The translations under genes and the position numbers were made by a program. Positions 35,342 through 44,762 of a DNA stretch of 64,000 bases are shown piece by piece (the first letter of the stretch is position 1; every line of letters begins with the position of its first letter). Origin of the DNA: Prochlorococcus sp. AG-347-K19 (GTDB lineage: Bacteria > Cyanobacteriota > Cyanobacteriia > PCC-6307 > Cyanobiaceae); assembly GCA_003281335.1 (NCBI GenBank), contig QCCG01000002.1:1-64000 (forward strand), read 5' to 3'. The notes under the pieces are model-generated. The model was not told the DNA's origin. It was given only the letters and a program-made list of their open reading frames with translations, and ran no database searches.

Positions 35342-37144
35342 TCAAGACTTTTTATTGTACATTATTTCAGATTCGGAAATAAATGTTTCTAACAATTTAT
35401 CAGTACAAATTTTAAGCTTAGTATTATTTGTTCTGCATAAAAGTTCTACTTCTTTATTAATAGAATCTCTGCCAATAATTATTTGGAAAGGAATACCAAT
35501 TAATTCCGCATCTTTAAATTTCACTCCAGCTCTATCATTTCTATCATCAAGAAGGACATCAATTTTATTAATTAAAAAGTTGTTATAGATTTGCTCAGTA
35601 AGATCACTTTGAATAGGATCTTTTAGGTTTGTTGGGATTATGATAACTTCAAACGGAGAAATCTGGATAGGCCAACAAATTCCTTTTTGATCATGATTCT
35701 GTTCGATAGCAGCTTGAGCTATTCTTGTCACACCTATTCCATAACAACCCATCCATAAATTTTTTAACTGACCATCCTTATCAGAGAACTTTGCATTTAA
35801 TTTTTCACTATATTTCTGACCTAGTTGGAAAATATGTCCAACCTCGATACCTTTTTTTTCTTTAAGTTCTTCATCATCGTAAATACTTATTTTATCTCCT
35901 TTTTTGGCATTCCTGATATCTCCAATTAGATAGTCTTTCGAATCAAAAGAAAATTCTTGAAAAACTTTATGGAAATTAACTTTATTACCACCACTAATAA
36001 ACTTTGAAAGGTCACTTGCAGAATGGTCAATTATTCTTGTCCATTTTTTTTCCCAATTAGAGCTAGCTTTAATAGTTTTATCATCTAAATCTGGCCCAAT
36101 AAAACCTAAGGGTAAATCAACTAGATTTTTTTCGATAGTATTTTTTTCTTCAATCTTTTTAAGATTAAGGAGATTGAAGTGATGAAGTTTATTGATTAAG
36201 TTAAAAAGCTTTACTTCATTAATACGTTGATCGCCTCTTATGCATGCAAGAATTGGGACATAAAATTCACCTTCGAACTGTGCAAGGAATATTACTACTT
36301 TAATAATCTGACTTGGGTCCAAATTATTATTATCGCAAACTTCTAGGATTGTTTTTTGATGAGGTGTTTCCAACCACTCTGTAGTATTATCTTTTAGTGG
36401 AATTGGTTGAGAGGGTAAAGAAACAGCTTTTTCGATATTGGCAGCATAAGAACCACTTTGAGTGAACAAAATAGAATCTTCCCCAGCATCAGCAGTGACC
36501 ATAAATTCTTTAGATGAAGCACCGCCAATTGCTCCACTATCAGCTTCAACCCCTACTGTCTGCAGTCCACAAGATTTAAAAATATTTTCATAAGCATTGC
36601 CCACCTTTTCATAGAAAGAAGCTAGATCGTTTTCTGAAGAATGAAAAGAATAACCATCTTTCATTATGAATTCTCTACTTCTCATCAATCCAAACCTTGG
36701 CCTTATTTCATCTCTAAATTTTGTCTGAATTTGATAAAAACATTGAGGTAATTGCTTATAGGAGTTGATAGTCTCTGATGCAATACTCGTGATCACCTCT
36801 TCGTGAGTTGGCGCTAAACCAAATTCTTTACCTTGTCTATCTTTGAGATTAAACATTATTCCTTCACCTGCGGTATATCCTTCCCACCTTTCACTTTTTT
36901 TCCATAAATCTGCAGGATGAAGTTGGGGTAATAGTAATTTTGTACAACCAATATTATTAAGTTCTTTCTCTATAATTGCGGATATTTTTTCAATAACTCT
37001 AAGCATTAGTGGCATGTATGCATAAATACCGCTGTTAACTCTGCGAATATACCCAGCTTTCAAGAGTAATTGATGTGAAATAATTTCAGCTTCAGAAGGT
37101 GTGTCACGAAGTGTCCCCAGAGGAAATGAGGTTGTCACGCGCAT
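35342..37144 (-). CDS. proS: prolyl-tRNA synthetase
   Basis: This class II synthetase of the bacterial type, 600 residues, charges tRNA-Pro. Motif 2 is in TKFRDEIRPRFGLMRSREFIMKDGYSF, motif 3 in GCYGIGVTRIAQAAIEQ, and the start has GYIRRVNSGIYAYMPLMLRV. The region between motifs 2 and 3 (about residues 220-400) is the editing-type insertion, moderately diverged. The C-terminal anticodon-binding domain (VLLDDRNDRAGVKFKDAELIGIPFQIIIG) is complete. ATG at 37144. Confidence 0.97.
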   Translation of the reverse strand: MRVTTSFPLGTLRDTPSEAEIISHQLLLKAGYIRRVNSGIYAYMPLMLRVIEKISAIIEKELNNIGCTKLLLPQLHPADLWKKSERWEGYTAGEGIMFNLKDRQGKEFGLAPTHEEVITSIASETINSYKQLPQCFYQIQTKFRDEIRPRFGLMRSREFIMKDGYSFHSSENDLASFYEKVGNAYENIFKSCGLQTVGVEADSGAIGGASSKEFMVTADAGEDSILFTQSGSYAANIEKAVSLPSQPIPLKDNTTEWLETPHQKTILEVCDNNNLDPSQIIKVVIFLAQFEGEFYVPILACIRGDQRINEVKLFNLINKLHHFNLLNLKKIEEKNTIEKNLVDLPLGFIGPDLDDKTIKASSNWEKKWTRIIDHSASDLSKFISGGNKVNFHKVFQEFSFDSKDYLIGDIRNAKKGDKISIYDDEELKEKKGIEVGHIFQLGQKYSEKLNAKFSDKDGQLKNLWMGCYGIGVTRIAQAAIEQNHDQKGICWPIQISPFEVIIIPTNLKDPIQSDLTEQIYNNFLINKIDVLLDDRNDRAGVKFKDAELIGIPFQIIIGRDSINKEVELLCRTNNTKLKICTDKLLETFISESEIMYNKKS

Positions 37145-37318
37145 ACAGAAAAATCCTTAATAATATTTAATTTTATCAATTAAGGTGAAAAAATAATTTA
37201 AAGTGTCTTGAGTCCCTCAACGCAGATAGTCTAAGAATATTCTTTCTGCTAACTTCTTCATTAATGAAGTTTAAACTTTTTAAAAAGTTCATTACTACTA
37301 AATCATTTTCTTAAGTTT

Positions 37319-37669
37319 ATGGAAAATATAGATTCCAATATTTCTAGTGAAGAGGAATTAGTAGGTATTGATGAAGTTCAAAAATTCCTAAATAGATCAA
37401 GAGCTTCTGTCTATAGGTATACAAATACAGATTTAAGAAATCTAAACCCTAGTTTTAATCCAAGAAAATTAAATCCCGAATTTAGGACTGATCAGAAAGA
37501 TCCTTTAAAATTCCATCCTAATGAAGTAGCAAGATTTGCAAAAGATATCTTAAGAATTAAGGAAGTTACAGTAGAGGTCTTTAATACACCTTCGTCCGCT
37601 GCTCAAAATATATTGGCGCAAATATTAGACGAACTAAAAACTATTAGGTCTTTGCTAGAAAAAGAGTAA
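37319..37669 (+). CDS. conserved protein with MerR/excisionase-like helix-turn-helix
   Basis: This 116-residue soluble protein has VGIDEVQKFLNRSRASVYRYTNTDL at the N-terminus, a pattern like the first DNA-binding helices of MerR/excisionase-type domains (a regulator reading frame with RSRASVYRY as recognition helix). The C-terminal 30 residues form a helix (NILAQILDELKTIRSLLEKE) suited to dimerisation. DNA binding is inferred. In cyanobacteria such proteins are sometimes labelled resolvase-like. I see no recombinase domain. Confidence 0.6.
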   Translation: MENIDSNISSEEELVGIDEVQKFLNRSRASVYRYTNTDLRNLNPSFNPRKLNPEFRTDQKDPLKFHPNEVARFAKDILRIKEVTVEVFNTPSSAAQNILAQILDELKTIRSLLEKE

Positions 37670-37763
37670 TAAAAAGTCACCAATCAATGTTTTGATTTAT
37701 TGACATTTTGAATGTAGGATAATGATGTTAATTATCTCTTTAATCTTTACCAATTAAGAGTTC

Positions 37764-38018
37764 TTGAGTTACACGAAATCAAAGCAGTTTATTCAAAGTA
37801 AATCAAGCGAAGAATCTTCTCATGGTTCTGCTCGAAATGATTTTGAAAAAGATGATGATGACCCCTTAAGTATAAGGAGTTTATCAATAACATCTTTAGG
37901 TATTATTTTTGCATTTTTGACAATTTTTTTACCTTCAATGAGCATTTTAATTGGCAGACCTTTATCTCAAGGAAACGAGATAATTCATAATCACGATTTT
38001 AAAAAAGATGGACCTTAG
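37764..38018 (+). CDS. small single-span membrane protein, unknown function
   Basis: This 84-residue protein starts at TTG. The first 45 residues are polar and acidic (SKSSEESSHGSARNDFEKDDDD). A single membrane helix (SLSITSLGIIFAFLTIFLPSMSILIG, about residues 40-65) and a short tail follow. It overlaps the following ppa-like gene by 11 bases in a different frame, so the two are probably translationally coupled. The family is not recognised. Confidence 0.6.
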   Translation: MSYTKSKQFIQSKSSEESSHGSARNDFEKDDDDPLSIRSLSITSLGIIFAFLTIFLPSMSILIGRPLSQGNEIIHNHDFKKDGP

Positions 38019-38562
38019 TTCAATACCTCCATCTCCAATGAAGGGAATAGTGAATATTGTTGTTGAAATACCTGCTGGGAGTAGGAATAAATATGAATAT
38101 TGCTCTGACGCAGGAATAATGGCCCTAGACAGAGTATTACATTCTTCAGTGAGGTACCCTTTTGATTATGGTTTCATCCCAAATACCCTTGCTGATGATG
38201 GAGCTCCCCTTGATGCAATGGTGATAATGGACGAACCTACTTTTGCGGGTTGTCTAATAAAAGCTAGACCTATTGGAGTTTTGGATATGCATGATTGTGG
38301 TGCATATGATGGAAAACTTTTATGTGTGCCTATGGCTAATCCTAGGCAGGCTAATATAGTTAGTATTAATCAAATTGCTCCTAATCAGCTTGAGAATGTT
38401 GCAGAATTTTTTAGAACAAGTAAAGGACTCGATGGAAGAACAGTTCAAATTGATGGTTGGAGGGATTTTGATGTAGTCGAAAATTTATTGAAAAGTTGTA
38501 TGCCTCCAAAAAAGAAAAACTTTAAAGTACTTAAGAAATCAAATATTAGTAAATTAAATTGA
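38008..38562 (+). CDS. ppa: family I pyrophosphatase homologue lacking a catalytic Asp
   Basis: This 184-residue protein is clearly of the family I inorganic pyrophosphatase fold: VVEIPAGSRNKYEY, LDRVLHSSVRYPFDYGFIPNTL and ARPIGVLDMHDCGAYDGKLL. Most active-site residues align with E. coli PPase (Glu20, Lys28, Glu30, Arg42, Tyr50, Tyr54, Asp64, Asp69, Asp96, Asp101, Lys103). The residue equivalent to E. coli Asp67 is Ala66 (DDGAPLD), and the position of Tyr141 appears to be Ser138. It may be weak, inactive or repurposed. It sits in a tight run with an upstream membrane protein and an ArsC-like gene. Confidence 0.9.
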   Translation: MDLSSIPPSPMKGIVNIVVEIPAGSRNKYEYCSDAGIMALDRVLHSSVRYPFDYGFIPNTLADDGAPLDAMVIMDEPTFAGCLIKARPIGVLDMHDCGAYDGKLLCVPMANPRQANIVSINQIAPNQLENVAEFFRTSKGLDGRTVQIDGWRDFDVVENLLKSCMPPKKKNFKVLKKSNISKLN

Positions 38563-38915
38563 AAAAAATAATTTTTTATAGTTATTTAAAATGCTCTACA
38601 TGCCGAAAAGCTGCAAGGTGGCTTGAAAGCAAAGATTTTGAATTTCAGTTAATTGATATTGTAAAAGAACCTCCACTTGTTAATTATTTAAATCTAGCCT
38701 TAGAACAATACTCTGATGATAAGAAAAGGATTTGTAATACAAGAGGTAAAGCCTTTAAAACTCTTAACCTTGATATTGATCGTTTGTCAAAGGAAGAAGT
38801 TATTCAACTTCTTTTAAGTGATGGCAAATTAATAAAAAGACCATTTTTGATTTACGAAGGGAAAAAAGTAATATTAGGTTTTAACGAAATTGAATATGCC
38901 AAACAATTTATATAA
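38559..38915 (+). CDS. ArsC/Spx-family thioredoxin-fold protein
   Basis: This 118-residue protein of the ArsC/Spx/MgsR type has SYLKCSTCRKAARWLESKDFEF with a C-x-x-C near the N-terminus (about residues 11-14) and the later KRPFLIYEGKKVILGF motif. ArsC enzymes reduce arsenate. The CxxC form and family breadth mean that a redox or regulatory role is equally possible. It starts at TTG 38559, which overlaps the stop of the ppa-like gene by four bases. lepB follows after 29 bases. Confidence 0.85.
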   Translation: MKKIIFYSYLKCSTCRKAARWLESKDFEFQLIDIVKEPPLVNYLNLALEQYSDDKKRICNTRGKAFKTLNLDIDRLSKEEVIQLLLSDGKLIKRPFLIYEGKKVILGFNEIEYAKQFI

Positions 38916-38944
38916 GTTTAGAAAATCAATACTTTATTAATCCC

Positions 38945-39604
38945 ATGTCTAGTTCCATAAATAGTTTTTTAAAAGAATGGGGTCTATTAATTCTATTAAC
39001 TTTTTTTGTTTCTTCTTGTAGATCATTTTTTGCAGAACCACGTTATATCCCCTCTGGTTCAATGCTCCCAGAATTACAAATAAATGATAGGTTAATTATT
39101 GAAAAATTTTCGCTAAGAAAATCTTTACCAAAAAGAGGAGATATTGTTGTTTTTAACTCACCTTACTCGTTTGACAAAAAATTAATTTCATCAAGATCTA
39201 AGCCTTTACCAAAAAAAAGATATTGTTTTTTTATGAGTTTTCCTCCTATGTCTTTTATTCCTGGTTTGAGGGATCAAGCTTGCGATGCTTATATTAAAAG
39301 AGTGGTGGCACTTCCAGGAGAAATTGTAAGTGTAAACTCTAATGGTGAATTAATAATAAATAATAAATTAATTCCTGAACCCTATGTTTCTTATAAGTGT
39401 TCATTATCCCTATTTAATAATTGTGGTAAATTTGAAAATATAAAAGTGCCAGAAAATCATTTTTTAGTTTTAGGTGATAATAGGGCAAATAGCTGGGATG
39501 GAAGATATTGGCCTGGAAATAAATTTCTTCATAAAAAAGAGATAATTGGTAAAGCATATTTCAGATTTTGGCCTCTTAGTCAAGTTGGCTTTTTCAGTAA
39601 ATGA
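38945..39604 (+). CDS. lepB: signal peptidase I
   Basis: LepB cleaves signal peptides at the outer face of the plasma or thylakoid membrane. The 219-residue protein has an N-terminal anchor (LLILLTFFVSS), the catalytic Ser in YIPSGSMLPELQINDRL, the catalytic Lys in DAYIKRVVALPGE, and the box E motif VLGDNRANSWDGRYWPG. Between box C and D is a loop with Cys residues (KKRYCFF, RDQACDAY). It is the last gene of a plus-strand run. Confidence 0.95.
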   Translation: MSSSINSFLKEWGLLILLTFFVSSCRSFFAEPRYIPSGSMLPELQINDRLIIEKFSLRKSLPKRGDIVVFNSPYSFDKKLISSRSKPLPKKRYCFFMSFPPMSFIPGLRDQACDAYIKRVVALPGEIVSVNSNGELIINNKLIPEPYVSYKCSLSLFNNCGKFENIKVPENHFLVLGDNRANSWDGRYWPGNKFLHKKEIIGKAYFRFWPLSQVGFFSK

Positions 39605-39656
39605 AGATTTTTTTTGACTCTGACTTCATCAAAATAAATTTTTAAAAAGGCTTAAT

Positions 39657-40985
39657 TTAAAGTGCTCCTGAAGCAGTTGAATCAAGAATTCCCCCAAGGT
39701 GTGTTGTAATGTTAAGAGCACTAATCACAGGGGACTTATTGGGATCATTAAAAAGGTCAATTATAGTTATGCCGCCATTGCCCTGTTTTATCATCCAAAT
39801 ATTTGAATAATTAATCCCAAGGATATTACAAATTAGAGTTTTATTGACTGCATCATGAGCAACCATTAGGGTTTGATCATTATCCTTTTGGGATAAACAA
39901 ATTTTGTCAAAAGCTTCTACTGACCTTTCTGATACATCTTTTATACATTCACCTTCGGGCATTATTACTTCTTCAGGTTTATCATGCCAATTTTTTAGTA
40001 AATCAGGCCACTCTTCTCTGATTTCTGCTTCCAATTTCCCCTCCCATAATCCGTGACTTATTTCTACGAGTGAATCTATTTTCGCAATTTTTAGATCTTT
40101 GTTATTTTGAAGGATTATTTGTGCAGTCTCATAAGGCCTATGCATTGAACTTGAAAATGCCTTATTGAAAGAAATATTTCTCAAATATTCAAAAGTCTTT
40201 CTAGCTTGATCTTTTCCGTTTTCATTTAAAGGGATATCAATTTGGCCTTGAAATCTACCCTCTTTGTTCCAGTTAGTTTCACCATGCCTTATAAGAAATA
40301 TTCTGGAATCTCCAATTTTATTTGGAATATTTTTATTAAGATGGGAAGTCTGATTTAAACATTCAATTTGAGTCTTAAAAGAGTTATCTTGCTTTGTAAT
40401 ATTGAGTATCGAGAAAGAAGCATTTTCTAATCTTATTTTTCTAAAACCTTGCTTAGGCTTTCCCAATAACAAGAGTATTAAACATCTGAGAATTGCATTA
40501 TGACCAACAACTAAAATATTTACATCATCTTTGTCTAGATAAATTTTTAAAATATCTTCTACAAAATCTGTTGCTTGAAAAAATAATTCTTGAATTGGTT
40601 TATAAGTTTTATTGTCATTTCTTTTTAAGATAAGATTTTCTGGATCGTTTTTCCATACAGGGTAAATTTCTGGAAATTTCTTTTTTATTTCATCAATTTT
40701 AAGACCAGACCATTCACTAAGATCTACTTCTAGCAACTTATCGTCGAATACAATATTTTGATCTTTATTGAAGGTATTTTTAATTGTTTTTGCAGTCTCT
40801 GCCGCTCTGACAAGTGGGGAGGAATAGATTTTGTCGAAGTTAATTTTTGATAATGCTTTTCCTGCTTTCCTGGCTTGTTCGTATCCTTCATCAGTTAATA
40901 ATGAATCGTCTGTTCTTCCTTGAATTAACCCTTTTGCATTGAAACTGCTTAGCCCATGCCTAACTAAAACTAATCTTATAGCCAT
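39657..40985 (-). CDS. double-domain histidine phosphatase (phosphoglycerate mutase family)
   Basis: This 442-residue protein contains two phosphoglycerate-mutase-like domains. The first begins LVRHGLSSFNAKGLIQGRTD at residue 6, and the second LIRHGETNWNKEGRFQGQID at about residue 230. Each has the RHG catalytic His, an EVDLSEWSGLK or EISHGLWEGK segment and a late VGHNA or VAHDA His. Tandem forms are common in cyanobacteria and are annotated as mutases or phosphatases. The substrate is not established here. Convergent with lepB. Confidence 0.9.
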   Translation of the reverse strand: MAIRLVLVRHGLSSFNAKGLIQGRTDDSLLTDEGYEQARKAGKALSKINFDKIYSSPLVRAAETAKTIKNTFNKDQNIVFDDKLLEVDLSEWSGLKIDEIKKKFPEIYPVWKNDPENLILKRNDNKTYKPIQELFFQATDFVEDILKIYLDKDDVNILVVGHNAILRCLILLLLGKPKQGFRKIRLENASFSILNITKQDNSFKTQIECLNQTSHLNKNIPNKIGDSRIFLIRHGETNWNKEGRFQGQIDIPLNENGKDQARKTFEYLRNISFNKAFSSSMHRPYETAQIILQNNKDLKIAKIDSLVEISHGLWEGKLEAEIREEWPDLLKNWHDKPEEVIMPEGECIKDVSERSVEAFDKICLSQKDNDQTLMVAHDAVNKTLICNILGINYSNIWMIKQGNGGITIIDLFNDPNKSPVISALNITTHLGGILDSTASGAL

Positions 40986-41101
40986 TATATAAATTTGAAA
41001 ATTAAGATAATTTAATCATCTCATGGCGTGATTAAAATAGATACATAAATATAAGCAAATTCAATGATAACTAACTATAGTTTTCAAGAATATAATAAGT
41101 T

Positions 41102-42463
41102 ATGATCTTTAAAAATACCTCTAAGTCAAAACTCACTTTAGCTTTTATTTCTATCGTCATAACTTTTTTTGTATGGCAACAAGGCTTAAGAGACAGTTTA
41201 AATAGACCATCCGTTTCATTTGATATTAGTCAAAAAGAGCAAGAAATTGCAGAATTATCTGTCCAATCAATACCTGTAAATCTTAAAAAATTTTTTATCG
41301 TTAATGATCCTGTTGATCAAATAAATAAATCACTCTCTGATGTCTCATTTGAGGAGCTAACAGAAAGAAATAAATTAATTCGAATAATTACTTCAGAATC
41401 AAATGATCCTTTAATTAATAAAAATATATCCAAAGATTTTGAAGATAAAAACTTTAAATTTCTGATGGATGAGATAGAAAAAAAATCTAATAATAATTCA
41501 TATAAAGTAGATTCTGATAAATTTGATTTATTTAAAGGTGATAGATTTTTATATCACCTTTTAAGCCGGAAATTTGATTTTGACGATAGTGCACTAATAA
41601 CAAAATCATTTTCAAGCAAAATGTTTTTTAAAATATTAGCTATAAGGCTAATACCACTTTTAACAATACTTATTGGCTCTATTCTGGCTTTAAAAATATT
41701 ATGGAAAACCATATCTTTGAAAAAGTTTGGTTGGAAAGAAATTAAATCCTTAGATTTAGAATTAATAGATATGGTTTTATTAATTGCAGGTGGATTTGTT
41801 GTTTTAGGTGAAGTGGTATCACCTTTATTTTCTATCAGTTTGGTTGAACTTTTTTCTAAAAATATCTCTAATGAATTGTCTCAATCTTTAAAAATTTTCT
41901 TTGGATATCTTTTTATGGCTATTCCGCCTTTATGGATAGTTTTTTATCAAATTAAATCATTGAATGGTGGATTTACTTTTAAAAAGGATTATTTACAGTT
42001 CAATTTCTTGCCAATAAAATATGCAATTATTCAGGGAATTAAAGGTTGGTTAACAATTGTTCCTTTTGTTTTATTGATCTCTTTAATTATGAATAGTCTG
42101 ATCGATAATCAGAATGGTAGTAACCCCTTGCTGGAAATTGTTCTAAATAATAATAATTACTTATCATTTTTTCTATTATTTGTAACAACAACTCTATTAG
42201 CTCCTCTATTTGAAGAGATTATATTTCGCGGTATTTTATTACCAACTCTTTCAAGAGATTTTGGAGTAATTTCGGGCATCATAGTTTCAGCTTTTATCTT
42301 TGCATTAGCTCATTTAAGTTTGGGAGAAATGCCGCCATTATTTGTTCTAGGGATTGGATTAGCAATTACAAGAATTGCTTCAGGGAGTTTGTTTTCCTCA
42401 GTGATTATGCATTCTTTATGGAATGGATTGACTTTCTTAAATTTGTTCTTATTGAGGACATAA
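41102..42463 (+). CDS. CPBP-family intramembrane metalloprotease
   Basis: This 453-residue protein has an N-terminal span and a periplasmic or lumenal domain of about 150 residues rich in Lys, Ser and Asp, then six or more spans. The C-terminal Abi/CPBP domain carries FEEIIFRGILLPTL (EExxxR motif) and HLSLGEMPP with a second His motif near VIMHSLWNG, as in Rce1-like intramembrane proteases. The large N-terminal extension is typical of the cyanobacterial subgroup. Its substrates are unknown. Confidence 0.88.
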   Translation: MIFKNTSKSKLTLAFISIVITFFVWQQGLRDSLNRPSVSFDISQKEQEIAELSVQSIPVNLKKFFIVNDPVDQINKSLSDVSFEELTERNKLIRIITSESNDPLINKNISKDFEDKNFKFLMDEIEKKSNNNSYKVDSDKFDLFKGDRFLYHLLSRKFDFDDSALITKSFSSKMFFKILAIRLIPLLTILIGSILALKILWKTISLKKFGWKEIKSLDLELIDMVLLIAGGFVVLGEVVSPLFSISLVELFSKNISNELSQSLKIFFGYLFMAIPPLWIVFYQIKSLNGGFTFKKDYLQFNFLPIKYAIIQGIKGWLTIVPFVLLISLIMNSLIDNQNGSNPLLEIVLNNNNYLSFFLLFVTTTLLAPLFEEIIFRGILLPTLSRDFGVISGIIVSAFIFALAHLSLGEMPPLFVLGIGLAITRIASGSLFSSVIMHSLWNGLTFLNLFLLRT

Positions 42464-42548
42464 AGAATTTAATTTTTTACTTGCGAATCAAACAAAAAGA
42501 TGTTTATTTAATTAATAACACTTCTTTTATTTAAACAATAAAACTTTG

Positions 42549-42977
42549 ATGAAACCTTATGGGAATCAACTTAATTTTAAAAAAAAAGTTTCATATGAAA
42601 GTAAAAAAAACTCTGAAAAAATATCTATAATTAACACCAAATTAATACATCAAATTTTCGACACTATCAATATCTCTCTTTTAATATTAATTTTCACCTT
42701 ATTTTTCTTGTCTTTTAATAGTCAAAGAAAATGGTCAAATACATATAAAAACTTATCTAAAACAACAGCCATCAATAACAATCTTATCGATTATATTTCC
42801 AAAATTGAGGAATTTTATATTAGTGAACTTGAGTCTATTAATACTTATAGAAAAACTAAACCTAAAGATTTAATTTATCTAGATAAACTTCCAGAAAAAA
42901 AAGAAAGTATATTTAAGAAAAATTTAAGTAGTTTCATTGAAGGTATTAGTCATAGCAAATATCAAAGGGGATATTGA
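42549..42977 (+). CDS. probable FtsL-like cell-division protein
   Basis: This 142-residue single-span protein has a basic cytoplasmic N-terminus (Lys-rich, about 38 residues), one hydrophobic helix (TINISLLILIFTLFFLSF, about 39-56) and an extracytoplasmic part with a polar helix (YKNLSKTTAINNNLIDYISKIEEFYISELESI) suited to coiled coil. That is the FtsL/DivIC topology. Its stop TGA overlaps the ATG of ftsI (TGATG). FtsL normally precedes FtsI in bacteria. The assignment rests on topology and position, not on sequence similarity that I can see. ATG 42549 is preferred to TTG 42546. Confidence 0.6.
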   Translation: MKPYGNQLNFKKKVSYESKKNSEKISIINTKLIHQIFDTINISLLILIFTLFFLSFNSQRKWSNTYKNLSKTTAINNNLIDYISKIEEFYISELESINTYRKTKPKDLIYLDKLPEKKESIFKKNLSSFIEGISHSKYQRGY

Positions 42978-44728
42978 TGAAAAAATACAAAAAAATTGTT
43001 CGTCTAGTACCCCTTGATCAAAGAAGATTTAAATTTCTCTATATTTTTAGCTTACTATTAATATTTTGTTTGTTTGGTAGGTTAGTTAAATTGCAAGTCT
43101 TTAACGCCTCTGATTTGCAAAAGAAAGCTAGATTATTACAGTCTTCTAAAACTAACCCATTAAAAAAAAGGAGAGCGATTGTTGATAGAAATAATAGACT
43201 AATTGCTTACGATAAACCGCTTTATAAATTATGGGCCCATCCAAAATATTTTAATTTTCCTGGTGATTCAATTAACAGAGTTCGCAGTATTGAAGAAGTT
43301 ACAGAAAAATTATCACCCATCTTGGATATAAATGGTGAAATACTCTTTAGTAAATTTAATAATAAAATGAGTGGTATCAAGCTTTTGGATAAAATTTCCG
43401 AAGAAAAGGCAGAAAAGATTAAAAACCTTCAAATAAGCGGACTTGATTTGTTTAAATATTCGAAGAGATATTATCCACAAGGGGAGATTTACTCTAATCT
43501 TGTCGGTTTTGTTAATGATGAGAATATAGCTTCTGCAGGTTTAGAGCTTCATTTAGATAATCAAATTAAAGTTATTAATAAAAGTAATTTTATAAAAATA
43601 GGAGGAGATGGAACACCTCTACCGGATAATTCAGCACCAGGTGATTTTATTTCTGATTACAAAAAATTAAGCCTAACTATAGATTCAAAATTACAGAAAG
43701 CGGCATTCAATGCATTATCAAAGCAAGTAAGGAGATGGAAAGCAAAGAAGGGATTTGCCATTGTTATGGACGTTAATAATGGTAGGATTCTCTCCTTGGT
43801 TACAGTCCCGTCGTATGATCCAAATAAATTTTGGCAGTATGATTCTGAACTCTTTAGGGGTTGGTATTCTCAAGATTTATTTGAGCCTGGTTCAACTTTT
43901 AAACCTATTAATCTTGCCTTAGCATTAGAAGAAAAAGTAATCAAGAAAGATGGAGTAGTTGAAGATATTGGAAAAATTAATGTTGGAGGATGGACACTTT
44001 CTAATTGGGATAAAAAAGGCAATGGATTCATTGACTATCCAAAAGTTTTGCAGGTTTCAAGTAATGTTGGGATGGTAAAAATAATGCAAAATTTAGACCC
44101 CACAATTTATTGGGATTGGCTAAAAAATTTAGGTATAAATAAAAATTTAGAGACTGATTTATTTGAATCAACTGCTGGCCAACTTAAGAGAAAAGATTTA
44201 TTTGTAAATCAATCAATTGAGCCTGCCGTAACTTCTTTTGGTAAAGGGTTCTCAATCTCGCCACTTAAATTACTTCAACTTCATGCGGCTCTGGCAAATG
44301 GGGGTTTTGAAGTGACTCCTCATGTAACCTCAACTTTCAAAGAAAGATTTGATAAAAATCCAAAAAAGCAATTTTTTTCACAAGAGGTTTCTAAAACTGT
44401 TCTTGAATGGATGGAGAGCGTAGTTGATAAAGGTAGTGGATCTGGAGTAAAAATCGAGGGTTATAGGATTGCTGGGAAAACGGGCACTTCTCAAAAAGCT
44501 TTAAATGGTTCATATACAAGCAAAAAAGTTTGTAGTTTTGTCGCGACCTTACCAGTTAATGATCCAAAATATGCTGTTCTTGTAGTCGTTGATGAGCCGT
44601 CTAAATCATATGCATATGGTTCAACTGTTGCAGTACCAGTTGCGAAAGAAATTATTGAGAGTTTAATAGTAATTGAAAAAATACCTCCTAAGATTAAAGA
44701 TCAAGGAATGATTGTTAAAAAACCCTAA
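42977..44728 (+). CDS. ftsI: penicillin-binding protein 3 / FtsI transpeptidase
   Basis: This septal peptidoglycan transpeptidase is monofunctional, with 583 residues from ATG 42977 (AAAGGGG 7 bases upstream) and an N-terminal membrane anchor (FLYIFSLLLIFCLFGRL). The dimerisation domain has RRAIVDRNNRLIAYD. The catalytic motifs are SxxK in EPGSTFKPINLA (about residue 315), SxN in VSSNVGM and KTG in AGKTGTSQK. No C-terminal PASTA domains. Translationally coupled to the FtsL-like gene. Confidence 0.95.
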   Translation: MKKYKKIVRLVPLDQRRFKFLYIFSLLLIFCLFGRLVKLQVFNASDLQKKARLLQSSKTNPLKKRRAIVDRNNRLIAYDKPLYKLWAHPKYFNFPGDSINRVRSIEEVTEKLSPILDINGEILFSKFNNKMSGIKLLDKISEEKAEKIKNLQISGLDLFKYSKRYYPQGEIYSNLVGFVNDENIASAGLELHLDNQIKVINKSNFIKIGGDGTPLPDNSAPGDFISDYKKLSLTIDSKLQKAAFNALSKQVRRWKAKKGFAIVMDVNNGRILSLVTVPSYDPNKFWQYDSELFRGWYSQDLFEPGSTFKPINLALALEEKVIKKDGVVEDIGKINVGGWTLSNWDKKGNGFIDYPKVLQVSSNVGMVKIMQNLDPTIYWDWLKNLGINKNLETDLFESTAGQLKRKDLFVNQSIEPAVTSFGKGFSISPLKLLQLHAALANGGFEVTPHVTSTFKERFDKNPKKQFFSQEVSKTVLEWMESVVDKGSGSGVKIEGYRIAGKTGTSQKALNGSYTSKKVCSFVATLPVNDPKYAVLVVVDEPSKSYAYGSTVAVPVAKEIIESLIVIEKIPPKIKDQGMIVKKP

Positions 44729-44762
44729 AATTTTCCAATTTTATAAATATTTAATTCACTAT

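Noticed and set aside
41091-41096. TATAAT just before the CPBP protease start
   Set aside because: It is only 5 bases before the ATG, so initiation would fall at or inside the start codon. Probably chance in A/T-rich DNA.
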